Positions 51,655-61,368 of a stretch of DNA of 64,000 bases are shown in pieces. Within the stretch, counting starts at the first letter, position 1; each line of letters starts with the position of its first letter. Source of the DNA: Aeromicrobium sp. PE09-221 (GTDB lineage Bacteria; Actinomycetota; Actinomycetes; Propionibacteriales; Nocardioidaceae); the NCBI RefSeq assembly GCF_002174305.1, contig NZ_MIJB01000028.1, positions 1 to 64,000 of the forward strand. The letters are read 5' to 3'. Position numbers and translations under genes: made by a program. The notes beneath the pieces were generated by a model. It was not told the DNA's origin. It did no database searches and saw only the letters and a list, made by a program, of their open reading frames with translations.

Positions 51655-52917
51655 GTGAGCCTGACCCTGGAATCCACCGCCCTGCGTGCCGGTGCCTTCG
51701 GAAACGCCACCTGCCTGAAGTGCCGGGAGTGCGGTGCGACCCGGGAGCTGGGTCCGTTCTACGCCTGCTTCGAGTGCTTCGGCCCCCTGGAGGTCGGCTA
51801 CGAGTTCGGCACGGTGACCCGTGAGCAGATCGAGGCAGGGCCGCGCAATATCTGGCGGTACAAGGCGCTGCTGCCGGTACCCGAGGACATCGAGTCCAGC
51901 CCCAATCTCGAGCCGGGCTTCACCCGCCTGCTCGATGCGCGCAATCTCGCAGGCGAGCTCGGCCTGACCAAGCTCTGGGTCAAGGACGACAGCACCAATC
52001 CGACCAACTCCTTCAAGGACCGGGTCGTGGCCTGCGCGCTGAGCGCGGCACGTGAGCTGGGCAGCCGTGTCTTCGCGTGCCCCTCCACCGGCAATCTGGC
52101 CAATGCGGTCGCGGCGGCGGGCGCCCGCGCCGGCATCCCGACCGTCGTGTTCATCCCGAGCGATCTGGAGACTCCCAAGCAGGTGAACTCCGCGGTCTTC
52201 ACCGAGAACCTGGTGGCGGTCGACGGTACCTATGACGATGTCAACAAGCTCGCCAGTGAGATCGCCGGCGAGGACCCGGGCTGGGCCTTCGTGAACGTCA
52301 ACGTGCGCCCCTTCTACGCCGAGGGCTCCAAGACCCTCGGTTATGAGATCGCCGAGCAGCTCGGTTGGCGTCTGCCCGACCAGGTGGTGATCCCGGTCGC
52401 CTCGGGGTCGCAGCTGACCAAGGTGCACAAGGCCTTCAGCGAGCTGATCGAGCTCGGTCTCGTCGAGGACAAGTCGTACAAGATCTTCGGCGCGCAGGCG
52501 GAGGGCTGTTCGCCGGTGGCTACCGCCTTCGCCGACGGGGTGGACGCGATCCGCCCGGTCAAGCCCGACACGATCGCCAAGTCGCTCGCCATCGGCAACC
52601 CGGCCGATGGCATCTACGTGCTCGACATCGCCCGGCAGACCGGCGGCAGCGTCGAGCAGGTGAGCGACGACCAGATCCGCGAGGCGATCGTGCTGCTCGC
52701 GCGCACCGAGGGGATCTTCACCGAGACGGCCGGCGGCACCACCGTGGCGGTGCTGAAGAAGCTGGTGGAGACCGGCCAGCTGGACCCGGAGGCCGAGACC
52801 GTCGTCATCAACACCGGTCACGGGCTCAAGACGCTCGATGCCGTCACCGGCGCGGTGGGTCCGCGGGCCACGATCGCCCCGACCTACGACGCCTTCACCG
52901 CCGCCGGCATCGCCTGA
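51655..52917 (+). CDS. thrC: Threonine synthase-like PLP enzyme under SAM riboswitch control (possible homocysteine synthase)
   Basis: A 420-aa fold-type II PLP enzyme of the threonine synthase family. The N-terminus has a zinc-ribbon-like pair CRECG (Cys23, 26) and CFEC (Cys38, 41), the PLP lysine is Lys121 in TNSFKDR, and the phosphate loop is PSTGNLANA. GTG 51655 is chosen: AAGGAG sits six bases upstream, just at the riboswitch edge; a start at 51601 would lie inside the riboswitch. By family it would convert O-phosphohomoserine to threonine. But S-box repression and the adjacent CysO-like carrier point to use of O-phosphohomoserine with protein-bound sulfide to make homocysteine, which I recall being proposed in Streptomyces (MetM/MetO naming, from memory). 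Specificity is unproven. Confidence 0.9.
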   Translation: MSLTLESTALRAGAFGNATCLKCRECGATRELGPFYACFECFGPLEVGYEFGTVTREQIEAGPRNIWRYKALLPVPEDIESSPNLEPGFTRLLDARNLAGELGLTKLWVKDDSTNPTNSFKDRVVACALSAARELGSRVFACPSTGNLANAVAAAGARAGIPTVVFIPSDLETPKQVNSAVFTENLVAVDGTYDDVNKLASEIAGEDPGWAFVNVNVRPFYAEGSKTLGYEIAEQLGWRLPDQVVIPVASGSQLTKVHKAFSELIELGLVEDKSYKIFGAQAEGCSPVATAFADGVDAIRPVKPDTIAKSLAIGNPADGIYVLDIARQTGGSVEQVSDDQIREAIVLLARTEGIFTETAGGTTVAVLKKLVETGQLDPEAETVVINTGHGLKTLDAVTGAVGPRATIAPTYDAFTAAGIA

Positions 52918-52948
52918 GACCCGCACACCCATACCCGAGGAGTTCCGC

Positions 52949-53227
52949 ATGTCCGTTTCCGTTCGCATCCCCACCATCCTGCGTACCTACACCGGTGACG
53001 AGTCCCAGGTGAACGCCGACGGCGCCACGCTGTCCGAGGTGCTGGAGTCGCTGGAGACCTCGTACCCGGGGATCAAAGCGCGCATCGTCGACGAGGACGG
53101 CAAGCTGCGTCGCTTCGTCAACGTGTATGTGGCCGAGGAGGATGTCCGTTTCGCCGACGGCCTCGACACTCCTACCCCTCCCACCACCCAGATCTCCATC
53201 ATCCCCGCTGTAGCGGGAGGCTGTTGA
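52949..53227 (+). CDS. CysO/MoaD/ThiS-fold sulfur carrier protein ending Gly-Gly-Cys
   Basis: A 92-aa ubiquitin-like sulfur carrier clearly related to mycobacterial CysO: VRIPTILRTYTGDESQV, LRRFVNVYVAEEDVRF and the end IIPAVAGGC. The family is activated as a C-terminal Gly-Gly thiocarboxylate; here an encoded Cys92 follows the diglycine, so a JAMM-type peptidase (Mec-like) would have to trim it first; none is in the window. GAGGAG six bases before ATG 52949. It lies 31 bases after thrC, in one operon under the SAM riboswitch. Its last codons are part of a 54-bp tandem repeat. Confidence 0.9.
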   Translation: MSVSVRIPTILRTYTGDESQVNADGATLSEVLESLETSYPGIKARIVDEDGKLRRFVNVYVAEEDVRFADGLDTPTPPTTQISIIPAVAGGC

Positions 53228-53339
53228 GCTGGCTGGAGGGTCGCTGAGGGGCGAAGCCCCGCTGTAGCGGGAGGCTGTTGAGCTGGCTGGAGGGTCGCTG
53301 AGGGGCGAAGCCCCGCTGTAGCGGGAGGTTGTTGAGCTG
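53203..53339 (+). repeat. 54-bp tandem repeat of the sulfur-carrier 3' end
   Basis: Two identical 54-bp units (53203-53256 and 53257-53310) and a partial third (53311-53339, one change) begin CCCCGCTGTAGCGGGAGG. Each unit contains the codons for PAVAGGC plus stop, so the repeat is an amplification of the carrier gene's end into the 3' UTR. Each unit also has a CCCGCTGTAGCGGG hairpin. Confidence 0.93.
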
Positions 53340-53404
53340 ACGCTAGTGGAGCAGCTCGGTGATCGAGTAGCGCCTGCGAGCTCTGTGAGCAGATCGCGAT
53401 GGAG

Positions 53405-53427
53405 CCGTGACGTGAGGGGCGTCACGG
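53405..53427 (+). terminator. Hairpin terminator in the thrC/carrier to cspA gap
   Basis: Perfect 8-bp stem CCGTGACG / CGTCACGG with a TGAGGGG loop. It lies within the 434-bp gene-free stretch 53228-53661, which otherwise holds the 54-bp repeats and the probable cspA 5' leader (with a TTACGCT -10-like box near 53604). Confidence 0.5.
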
Positions 53428-53661
53428 AGCGAGATCACCCTCCGCGGTGTGGCCTCGATACGGATCGTGCGCATGGAGCCATCGCGCTAGGGGGCATCGC
53501 CGCGATGGAGCGCACCTGCCTGCCCGACCACGGTGGTGCGGCCCTGGGTATCCGCCCAGCAAGAACGAACATCAGGGGCATGGCGCGTGACGAGGGCGCG
53601 GCGTTACGCTGAACCGCACGGGGCCCAGACGGGCCCGGAGCTACAGCAAGGTGGGAAGCTC

Positions 53662-53865
53662 ATGGTGCAGGGCACCGTCAAGTGGTTCAATCCCGAGAAG
53701 GGATACGGCTTCATCGAGGTCGATGGACACGATGACGTGTTCGTCCACTGGTCGAAGATCGCCGTCGAAGGATTCAAGACCCTCGACGACGGTCAGTCCG
53801 TCGAGTTCGAGGTCATCGACGGACCCAAGGGCCGCGAGGCTCAAGGTGTCTCGCCGACGGCCTGA
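53662..53865 (+). CDS. cspA: Cold shock protein
   Basis: A 67-aa single cold-shock domain, an RNA chaperone. RNA-binding motifs KGYGFIEV (RNP1-like, about residues 13-20) and DDVFVHW (RNP2-like, 24-30) are intact. ATG 53662 is preceded by GGTGGGAAG. The long upstream leader is typical of csp genes. Position between the thrC/carrier unit and groEL resembles the order I recall from Streptomyces. Confidence 0.95.
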   Translation: MVQGTVKWFNPEKGYGFIEVDGHDDVFVHWSKIAVEGFKTLDDGQSVEFEVIDGPKGREAQGVSPTA

Positions 53866-53904
53866 TTCTGCGACGCCGCGGCGCTGGGCCACTAGGCTGT
53901 CGTC

Positions 53905-54090
53905 ATGGACGACGAGTGGATCGGTATCGGCGCGATCGTCGGGCTGCTGCTCGGATCGGTCGGGTTCCTGGCTCTGGACAGTCCCTGGTGGCTGCTGATC
54001 GGTCCGGTGGTCGGGCTGTCCATCGTCCTCATCTTCGGTCCGCGGCGTTCTGTCGATGACAGCCAGGGCCGCGAGCACGACTCCCGGTGA
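53905..54090 (+). CDS. Small membrane protein
   Basis: A 61-aa protein with two membrane helices (about residues 6-24 and 28-44) separated by DSPWW and a hydrophilic tail (SVDDSQGREHDSR). ATG 53905 lies 39 bases after cspA. Its stop lies 20 bases before the groEL CIRCE element, so the groEL promoter starts within or just after it. No family recognised. Confidence 0.6.
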   Translation: MDDEWIGIGAIVGLLLGSVGFLALDSPWWLLIGPVVGLSIVLIFGPRRSVDDSQGREHDSR

Positions 54091-54110
54091 CCTATATTGC
54101 GCCACGTTGA

Positions 54111-54137
54111 TTAGCACTCGTATAGTGAGAGTGCTAG
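54111..54137 (+). promoter_or_regulatory. CIRCE operator (HrcA site) of groEL
   Basis: TTAGCACTC, nine bases, GAGTGCTAG: the canonical CIRCE inverted repeat with a single end mismatch. A plausible promoter is TTGCGC (54097-54102), 18 bases, TATAGT (54121-54126), whose -10 lies inside the operator. HrcA would thus repress groEL until heat shock. Confidence 0.97.
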
Positions 54138-55889
<1,752 letters not shown>

Positions 55890-55905
55890 TCCCACCGCAC
55901 CACCT

Positions 55906-55936
55906 CGAAGGCCCTCGGCATTGCCGGGGGCCTTCG
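55906..55936 (+). terminator. Terminator of groEL
   Basis: CGAAGGCCC-T-CGGCA paired with TGCCG-GGGGCCTTCG forms a strong stem with one internal imperfection, 17 bases after the groEL stop; only a weak T stretch follows. From here to 56012 no gene is seen. Confidence 0.75.
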
Positions 55937-56012
55937 TCGTTCCCGGGCTCGAGCCGGTGGTCGACGCCGACCCGATGACGGTAGGTCATCAACCTTTCCC
56001 GCCGCGGGCGGT

Positions 56013-56312
56013 ATGTGGTCAACCCCATGGCCCATCGGCGACGGTCACCTGAGTCGTCACCTGGCCGGGCGGAGCGGCCTCGCAAGATCACCATCTGCGC
56101 CAGATGCCGAGGAGCGCTGCCACAGCGACGAGAAGGACCAGGGAGACATCGAGCGAGTCATCGCTCAGAGACGCCGAGAGGATGCCCGCGAAACACAACC
56201 AGACCCAGAAGACAGCACGACTGTCATGCTGTCTGTCGCGGCGTTCTGCCTGGTCCTACTCGGTCTCGCCTTCTGGCTCGCGCTCCGTCAGCTGGCACGC
56301 CAGGGCGACTAG
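56013..56312 (+). CDS. Doubtful small single-pass membrane protein
   Basis: An open frame whose last 29 codons encode one clean membrane helix (MLSVAAFCLVLLGLAFW, then ALRQLARQGD) preceded by a charged stretch (EKDQGDIERVIAQRRRED). The first 30 codons have no coding character and no ribosome binding site is visible at the first GTG/ATG, so the true start is uncertain and may be internal. Without it, 55937-56361 would be empty. Confidence 0.3.
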   Translation: MWSTPWPIGDGHLSRHLAGRSGLARSPSAPDAEERCHSDEKDQGDIERVIAQRRREDARETQPDPEDSTTVMLSVAAFCLVLLGLAFWLALRQLARQGD

Positions 56313-56361
56313 TGTTCTCGGTGGGGTGCGGGCGTTCGTCGTCGAGCGCGGGGAGGGTCAT

Positions 56362-56994
56362 ATGTCGGAGCCGGTCGATCTGGCCTACCCCTTCACCGGG
56401 CGTTGGCTCGTCCAGAACAGCCCGGCGAGCCGGGTTCCCAGCCACGGTACCTACCTCTTCGCCACCGACTACGCCATCGACTTCGTGCCGGTCACGGACG
56501 CCGACCGTACCGCACCGATCACCTTCGGCTCCCTCGTGAGGCCGGAGCCCGCCGACCGGTTCCCCGGGTTCGGGCGGCCGATCCTGTCGCCGATCAGCGG
56601 CGTCATCATGGCGACGCACGACAGCGAGCCCGACCATCCTGCCTACCGCGGACTCCCGTCGATCCGTTACGCCCTGACCCAGCGGCGGCGCGCTGCGGCG
56701 GGCTGGCGGGCGCTCGCCGGGAATCATGTCCTCATCGAGGGAAGCGGCATCATCGTCGCGCTGTGCCACCTGCAACGGGTCAGCAGTGGGGTGTCTGTTG
56801 GCCAACGAGTGCAGGCCGGCCATATGCTCGGCCGCTGCGGGAACTCCGGCAACAGCACCGAACCCCATCTGCACGTCCAGGCGATCGACAACCGCGATAT
56901 CGAACGTGCGAAGGCCGTACCTCTCACCTTCGAGGGGGAGCTCCCTGCCGATGGTGAGATCATCCACGTGAGCACGGGTGGGTACCGAGGTTGA
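56362..56994 (+). CDS. M23 family (LytM/duplicated hybrid motif) peptidase-like protein
   Basis: A 210-aa protein with an M23-type fold: GFGRPILSPISGVIMATHDS (entry strand), GNHVLIEGSGIIVALCHLQR, VSVGQRVQAGHMLGRCGNSG and the terminal zinc motif EPHLHVQ. There is no signal peptide in the chosen frame (ATG 56362, GGGAGG five bases upstream), so it may be intracellular or use an unrecognised export route. M23 enzymes cut Gly-containing peptide bridges in cell wall; whether the first zinc ligands are intact is unclear. Confidence 0.85.
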   Translation: MSEPVDLAYPFTGRWLVQNSPASRVPSHGTYLFATDYAIDFVPVTDADRTAPITFGSLVRPEPADRFPGFGRPILSPISGVIMATHDSEPDHPAYRGLPSIRYALTQRRRAAAGWRALAGNHVLIEGSGIIVALCHLQRVSSGVSVGQRVQAGHMLGRCGNSGNSTEPHLHVQAIDNRDIERAKAVPLTFEGELPADGEIIHVSTGGYRG

Positions 56995-57028
56995 GAGAAC
57001 TGTCGGTGGCCGCGTATAGATTGTGAGT

Positions 57029-58159
57029 ATGTCGGTCGTTGCTACCTCGGATGTCGGGCTCGTTGAGCTCCTTGGTGTGCGTCGGCAGAGCGCGATCGCT
57101 GACTTTCGCCGGATCGACCGCATCTTGGAGTATGTCGGTGGTTTGGAGGCGTCGGGGTATGAGTTCGCTGCCCGGATTTCCACGGTGGCGCAGGCGTTGA
57201 ATTGGTCGGAACATCAGGTGCAGAACCGGGTGTGTGAGGCTCAGACGGTCCGCGAGAACCTTCCCGCCACGTGGACTGCGTTCTCCGAGGGTCGGGTCGA
57301 TGGTCAGCAGGTCGCTGAGATTGGTCGCCAGGCGGGCAAGCTCGACCACGCTGAATCCTTCGAGCGGCTGGATGAGCGGATCGCGGCGTATGCCGAGTTG
57401 CACACGGTGGGTGAGTTGCGGTCGTGGTTGAAGCGTCGGGTGGCGATGGCAGAACCCGAGCACGCCGCGGAACGCTACGAGGGCATTTACGGTGAGCGTT
57501 TCATCCGCGTCACCCACCATGAGGACGGCACAGGTGACTTGTACGCGAATCACCTGCCGTCGATCATCCTTGCGGATATCGAAGCGCGGCTGGATCGTGC
57601 GGCGAAAGCGATCACCGAGCCCGACGACGACCGCACCCTCGACCAAAGACGTGCCGATCTGTTCGTGGGCGCGTTGACCGAGATCGACCCGGCCCACGAC
57701 GGCGCGAAGGCGCCGGCGGTGGCGATCGGGGTCCTGGTTCCCGCCTCCACGTTGGCGGGTGTGGATGATCAGCCGGGTGTGAGCGCGGATCGTGAGTGGA
57801 CCATCCCGGCGAACCTGGTCCGCGAACTCGCGATCAGCGCGAGTCCGTTCTGGTACCGGCTCCTGGTCGATGAGACCGGGGAGAACATCCTCCAGATCGT
57901 CTACACCGGTAGATACCCACCCGATCATCTCAAGATGGCGATCCGGTTCAGAGATGGGACTTGTCGATATCCCGGATGCCAGGTGCGGGGGTCACGATGC
58001 GAGATCGACCACCGGATACCCGTCCCCGACGGACCGACCGCCGGAGACAACACCTGGTGCCTCTGCAAGAAACACCACCAACGGAAGACCTTCCGCCACG
58101 CCCTCCCCACCCATGACGGGCAATACTGGCTCATCGCCGACACCGTCCTCACCGAATAA
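57029..58159 (+). CDS. DUF222 / HNH endonuclease protein (13E12 repeat family)
   Basis: A 376-aa protein of the actinobacterial 13E12 family. The DUF222 domain covers about residues 30-270 and the HNH nuclease follows: CRYPGCQVR, CEIDHRIPV and WCLCKKHHQRK provide the two Cys pairs and catalytic His. Such genes occur in many copies per genome in Mycobacteriales and have been suggested to be mobile; no flanking repeat is evident here. ATG 57029 or GTG 57023 could be the start. Local GC is a little lower than in neighbours, especially near the 5' end, consistent with transfer. Confidence 0.92.
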   Translation: MSVVATSDVGLVELLGVRRQSAIADFRRIDRILEYVGGLEASGYEFAARISTVAQALNWSEHQVQNRVCEAQTVRENLPATWTAFSEGRVDGQQVAEIGRQAGKLDHAESFERLDERIAAYAELHTVGELRSWLKRRVAMAEPEHAAERYEGIYGERFIRVTHHEDGTGDLYANHLPSIILADIEARLDRAAKAITEPDDDRTLDQRRADLFVGALTEIDPAHDGAKAPAVAIGVLVPASTLAGVDDQPGVSADREWTIPANLVRELAISASPFWYRLLVDETGENILQIVYTGRYPPDHLKMAIRFRDGTCRYPGCQVRGSRCEIDHRIPVPDGPTAGDNTWCLCKKHHQRKTFRHALPTHDGQYWLIADTVLTE

Positions 58160-58175
58160 CGAGCTACCGCCGGGG

Positions 58176-59051
58176 TCAGGGCGCGAGGATGCGCAGGGCC
58201 CTAGGGCGGCAGCGCAGGGTGACCGAGCGGTTCGCGAGCTCGTCACCATCGGCACCGAACGGGACCTCGCGCGCAGCGCGGATCACGATTTCGCGGGCCG
58301 TCCGCACTGTCACCTCCGGCCGTTCGACGTGCGTCCCGTGTTCGGCCTGCTTCATGAACGAGGCGAGGCGCAGCAGTGAGGCACTGCCGTCCACGGTCAG
58401 CAGATGGATCAGGCCGTCGTCGAGGACCGCGCTCGGAACGATGTGCAGACCATGCCCGTACCGGCCCGAGTTGCCGGCCACGACCATCATCAGATGCTCC
58501 GTGGTCGTCACCCCGTCGAGCGTCAACTCGAAGAAGGCGGGTCGCCAGCGCAGCGCCGCCAGCACCGGCGCGATTCGATACAACAGCAGCGCCGGGACCC
58601 GACGGTAACGGTTGATGATGCGGGCCGACAGCGCATCGATGCCCGCGTACACATTGCCCGGGACGATCACGCCATCGGCGTCGAGGACATCGATCGCCCG
58701 GGTACGCCCGTCGAGCAGCACCCGGGCGAGCCCCTCCGGCGTGTGAGGGAGCCCGAGGCGGAGGGCGAGATCATTGCCGCGGCCGGCAGGCACGATGCCG
58801 AGCACGCCGTCTCCCGCCACCACGCCACCGGCGACGTCCCGGGCCAGGCCATCACCGCCGACCGCCACCACCGTCCGTCCCTCCGCAGACAGCTGCTCGG
58901 CGCGCTCGCTCGCCTGGGCCGCGCCGCGCGTCGGTTCCATCGCCACGTCGGCGCCACCCGCGCGCAGGGCCGCCGCGACCGGCTCCCACCGTTCGACACT
59001 GGTGCCACCGGAACCCGAGACCGGGTTGAGCAATGCGGTGAAAGCGGTCAT
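58176..59051 (-). CDS. Diacylglycerol/lipid kinase
   Basis: A 291-aa DagK/YegS/LCB5-type lipid kinase. The ATP/glycine-rich loop is VVAVGGDGLARDVAGG (the canonical GGDGT is GGDGL here), NPVSGSGG is at residues 9-16 and IVPAGRGNDLA near 85-95. It phosphorylates diacylglycerol or related lipids; the M. tuberculosis homologue Rv2252 acts in phosphatidylinositol mannoside synthesis. The gene follows the FAD-oxidase by one base on the same strand. Confidence 0.9.
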   Translation of the reverse strand: MTAFTALLNPVSGSGGTSVERWEPVAAALRAGGADVAMEPTRGAAQASERAEQLSAEGRTVVAVGGDGLARDVAGGVVAGDGVLGIVPAGRGNDLALRLGLPHTPEGLARVLLDGRTRAIDVLDADGVIVPGNVYAGIDALSARIINRYRRVPALLLYRIAPVLAALRWRPAFFELTLDGVTTTEHLMMVVAGNSGRYGHGLHIVPSAVLDDGLIHLLTVDGSASLLRLASFMKQAEHGTHVERPEVTVRTAREIVIRAAREVPFGADGDELANRSVTLRCRPRALRILAP

Positions 59052-59052
59052 C

Positions 59053-60699
59053 TCAGTGCTCAGCTCGCGGCAGCAAGATCCCCGGGTTCATGACTCCGGC
59101 AGGATCGAGGGTGTGCTTGATCGCCTGGAGCGCCTCGACCGCCAGCGGGCCCAGCTGATCAACATAGACTTGTTGGTGGTCCACACCGACCCCGTGATGG
59201 TGGCTAGGCGCCGCGCCGAGACGGGTCAGGGTGTCGTTGACGGCCCTCTTGGCCACCGCCCACTGGGCCACCGGGTCCTCGGCCTGAGCCGCGGCCACCG
59301 TGAAGTACAGCGACGCCCCGGTCTCATAGACATGGGAGATATGGCACATCGGGATGCAAGGGGTGCCCTGTTCGGAGAGGGCGGTGGTCAGAGCGAGATT
59401 CACCGCATCGCGCACGTCCGTGACCCGCGACCAGAAGGTCGCCGTCTCGAGGGTCTCGATGAGGACCCCGTTCTCCAGCAGCGGGTCGCGCAGATAGGGG
59501 GCGTTGAACCGTCCCTCGCGCCAGGCCTCGCCGGGGGCGGCGCCGAGTTCCTCGCCGCCGAGCTCGCGCAGGATCGCCGAGACGGCCCGATGGCGGGCGG
59601 CGACATCGTCCGCGGTGCCCTCGAAGCCGACGATCGCCAGGCACCCACCCGGATTCTCCTCCAACGACTCGTTCGGGTCCGCGAGGTTGACCAGGGTCTC
59701 GATCTCATCGGAGAGCCGAAGCACCGTCGGGCGGGGACCGTCCTGGGCGAGTCGCCTCAAAGCCGCCGCCCCGGTCGGGAAGTCCGCGAACCGCCACCCC
59801 TCGAAGATCCGTGTCTCAGGCAGCGGCCGCACTCGGACCCGCACCCGGGTGATGACACCGAAGGCGCCCTCGGAGCCCAGCACGATCTGTCGCCAGTCCG
59901 GTCCCGCGGCCGAGCGGGGGGCGTTGCCGACCTCGATCGTGCCACGGGGGGTGACGAGGGTGAGCCCCACGACCATCTCGTCGAAGCGCCCGTACCCGGC
60001 CGAGGACTGGCCCGCCGACCGTGCCGCCGCATAGCCGCCGATGGTGGCACCGGCGTAGGACTGCGGGAAGTGGCCGATGGTGAACCCGTGCTCGGCTGCG
60101 AGCTCCTCGGCCCTCGGTCCGCGGACACCCGCTTGGAAGGTCAGGATCCGCGATTCCCCATCCACATCGAGGAGTCGGTCGAGGGCGGTGAGGTCGAGGG
60201 TGATGACGCCCGCGAACCCGTCGCGCTCCGCGGTCAGGCCGCCCACGACGGACGTGCCGCCGCCGAAGGGGACGACGGCGACCCGATGTTCGGCGCACCA
60301 CCGCAGGACCGCCTCGACACCGGCCTCGTCCGCAGGGCGGGCCACGGCATCGGGGACATCGGCGAGGGCATCGCCGCGCAGCCGCAGCAGGTCAGGGGTC
60401 GACCACCCATTCGCGTGTGCCACGCGGGCATCGTGCTCGGTGCTGACGGCGGCCGCTCCGAGTAGTTCGCGGAGCGACTCGAGGTCCGCATCATCCAGCC
60501 GTGACTCGGGAACGGTCAGGTCCCCGACAGGGGCGGGAGGACGTTCCGACGTGGTGATGCCGACGAGTCCCAGGGCGCCGGTGATCCGCTCGCTCAGAGA
60601 GACGAAGTGCGAGGGATCGCCCCACCGATACGGGTGAAAGTCCACGACGGGAAGGTCGGTCTCGTCGACGGGACGACGGCGGGGGGTGACATCGGTCAT
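59053..60699 (-). CDS. FAD-linked oxidase, alkyl-dihydroxyacetonephosphate-synthase-like
   Basis: A 548-aa flavoprotein: an FAD_binding_4 domain (about residues 100-280; VVPFGGGTSVVGGL and GHFPQSYAGATIGGY) and an FAD-oxidase C-terminal domain with the SHVYETGASLYFTV and HHHGVGVDH active-site pieces typical of alkyl-DHAP synthase. Ether-lipid synthesis or glycerol-phosphate/D-2-hydroxyacid oxidation are both possible. The divergent TetR gene starts only 15 bases away, so both genes share one compact control region. An ATG at 60699 is used; a downstream GTG is conceivable. Confidence 0.9.
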   Translation of the reverse strand: MTDVTPRRRPVDETDLPVVDFHPYRWGDPSHFVSLSERITGALGLVGITTSERPPAPVGDLTVPESRLDDADLESLRELLGAAAVSTEHDARVAHANGWSTPDLLRLRGDALADVPDAVARPADEAGVEAVLRWCAEHRVAVVPFGGGTSVVGGLTAERDGFAGVITLDLTALDRLLDVDGESRILTFQAGVRGPRAEELAAEHGFTIGHFPQSYAGATIGGYAAARSAGQSSAGYGRFDEMVVGLTLVTPRGTIEVGNAPRSAAGPDWRQIVLGSEGAFGVITRVRVRVRPLPETRIFEGWRFADFPTGAAALRRLAQDGPRPTVLRLSDEIETLVNLADPNESLEENPGGCLAIVGFEGTADDVAARHRAVSAILRELGGEELGAAPGEAWREGRFNAPYLRDPLLENGVLIETLETATFWSRVTDVRDAVNLALTTALSEQGTPCIPMCHISHVYETGASLYFTVAAAQAEDPVAQWAVAKRAVNDTLTRLGAAPSHHHGVGVDHQQVYVDQLGPLAVEALQAIKHTLDPAGVMNPGILLPRAEH

Positions 60700-60714
60700 G
60701 TTAGCATTAAACAC

Positions 60715-61368
60715 ATGTCCGAAGATCGTTTCAACCCAACGGGGTCGGCGCTGCAGCTGGTGCGGTCGCGCCCGGCCGCGGCGACCGCGGCCTCGATCGA
60801 TTCCGATCGCATTCTCGATGCCGCCTTGGAGCTGATCCTCGAGGAAGGCCTTCCGCGCACGACCATGACCGCCATCGCGCGGCGGGCGGGGGTCGCCCGG
60901 GCCACCCTCTACCGGCGATGGGAGAACGTGACGGCCATCGCCGCGGATGTCTCCACGCGGGAGTGGAACCGGCTCACCGAGCGTGCGGCCGAGAGCTCCA
61001 CCGGCTCGACCCGCGAGCGCGTGGTGTCGACCGTCGTCGGGATCGTCGGGCAGATGCGCTCCCACCCGCTGCTGCGCGCGATCGTGGAGGAGTCCCCGGA
61101 GTTCCTGACGCCCTATCAGGTGCGCCGTCCCGGACAGGTCTCCGCCTTCCATCTGGCGATCATCGAGGACGCGCTGCGGCAGGGGGCGGCCGATGGCTCG
61201 ATCCGCGCCGGCGACCCCGCAGTGCAGGCGCAGACGGTGTTGTTGATGAGCTGGTCCTTCGTCATCACCGCCCCCGCGATCCTCAACCTCCCGGATGCGG
61301 TGGGACCCGCGCTGGACGCGCTGGACGCCGAGCTCGCCGTCGCGATCGACCGGTACCTCGCGCCGTGA
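60715..61368 (+). CDS. TetR family transcriptional regulator of the glpD/lipid cluster
   Basis: A 217-aa TetR regulator, DNA-binding domain about residues 28-75 (RTTMTAIARRAGVARATLYRRW). Its stop overlaps the glpD GTG (GTGA), so regulator and glpD are co-expressed. The 15 bases between its ATG and the divergent ATG form a partial palindrome (CATGT...ACATG including the start codons), a possible autoregulatory site. Both transcripts may be leaderless or start inside the opposite gene. Ligand unknown. Confidence 0.9.
   Translation: MSEDRFNPTGSALQLVRSRPAAATAASIDSDRILDAALELILEEGLPRTTMTAIARRAGVARATLYRRWENVTAIAADVSTREWNRLTERAAESSTGSTRERVVSTVVGIVGQMRSHPLLRAIVEESPEFLTPYQVRRPGQVSAFHLAIIEDALRQGAADGSIRAGDPAVQAQTVLLMSWSFVITAPAILNLPDAVGPALDALDAELAVAIDRYLAP

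Noticed and set aside
57029..58159. DUF222-HNH gene called as an intact insertion sequence or intein
   Set aside because: No transposase, terminal inverted repeats or extein sequence are seen; only the nuclease-like gene itself is supported.
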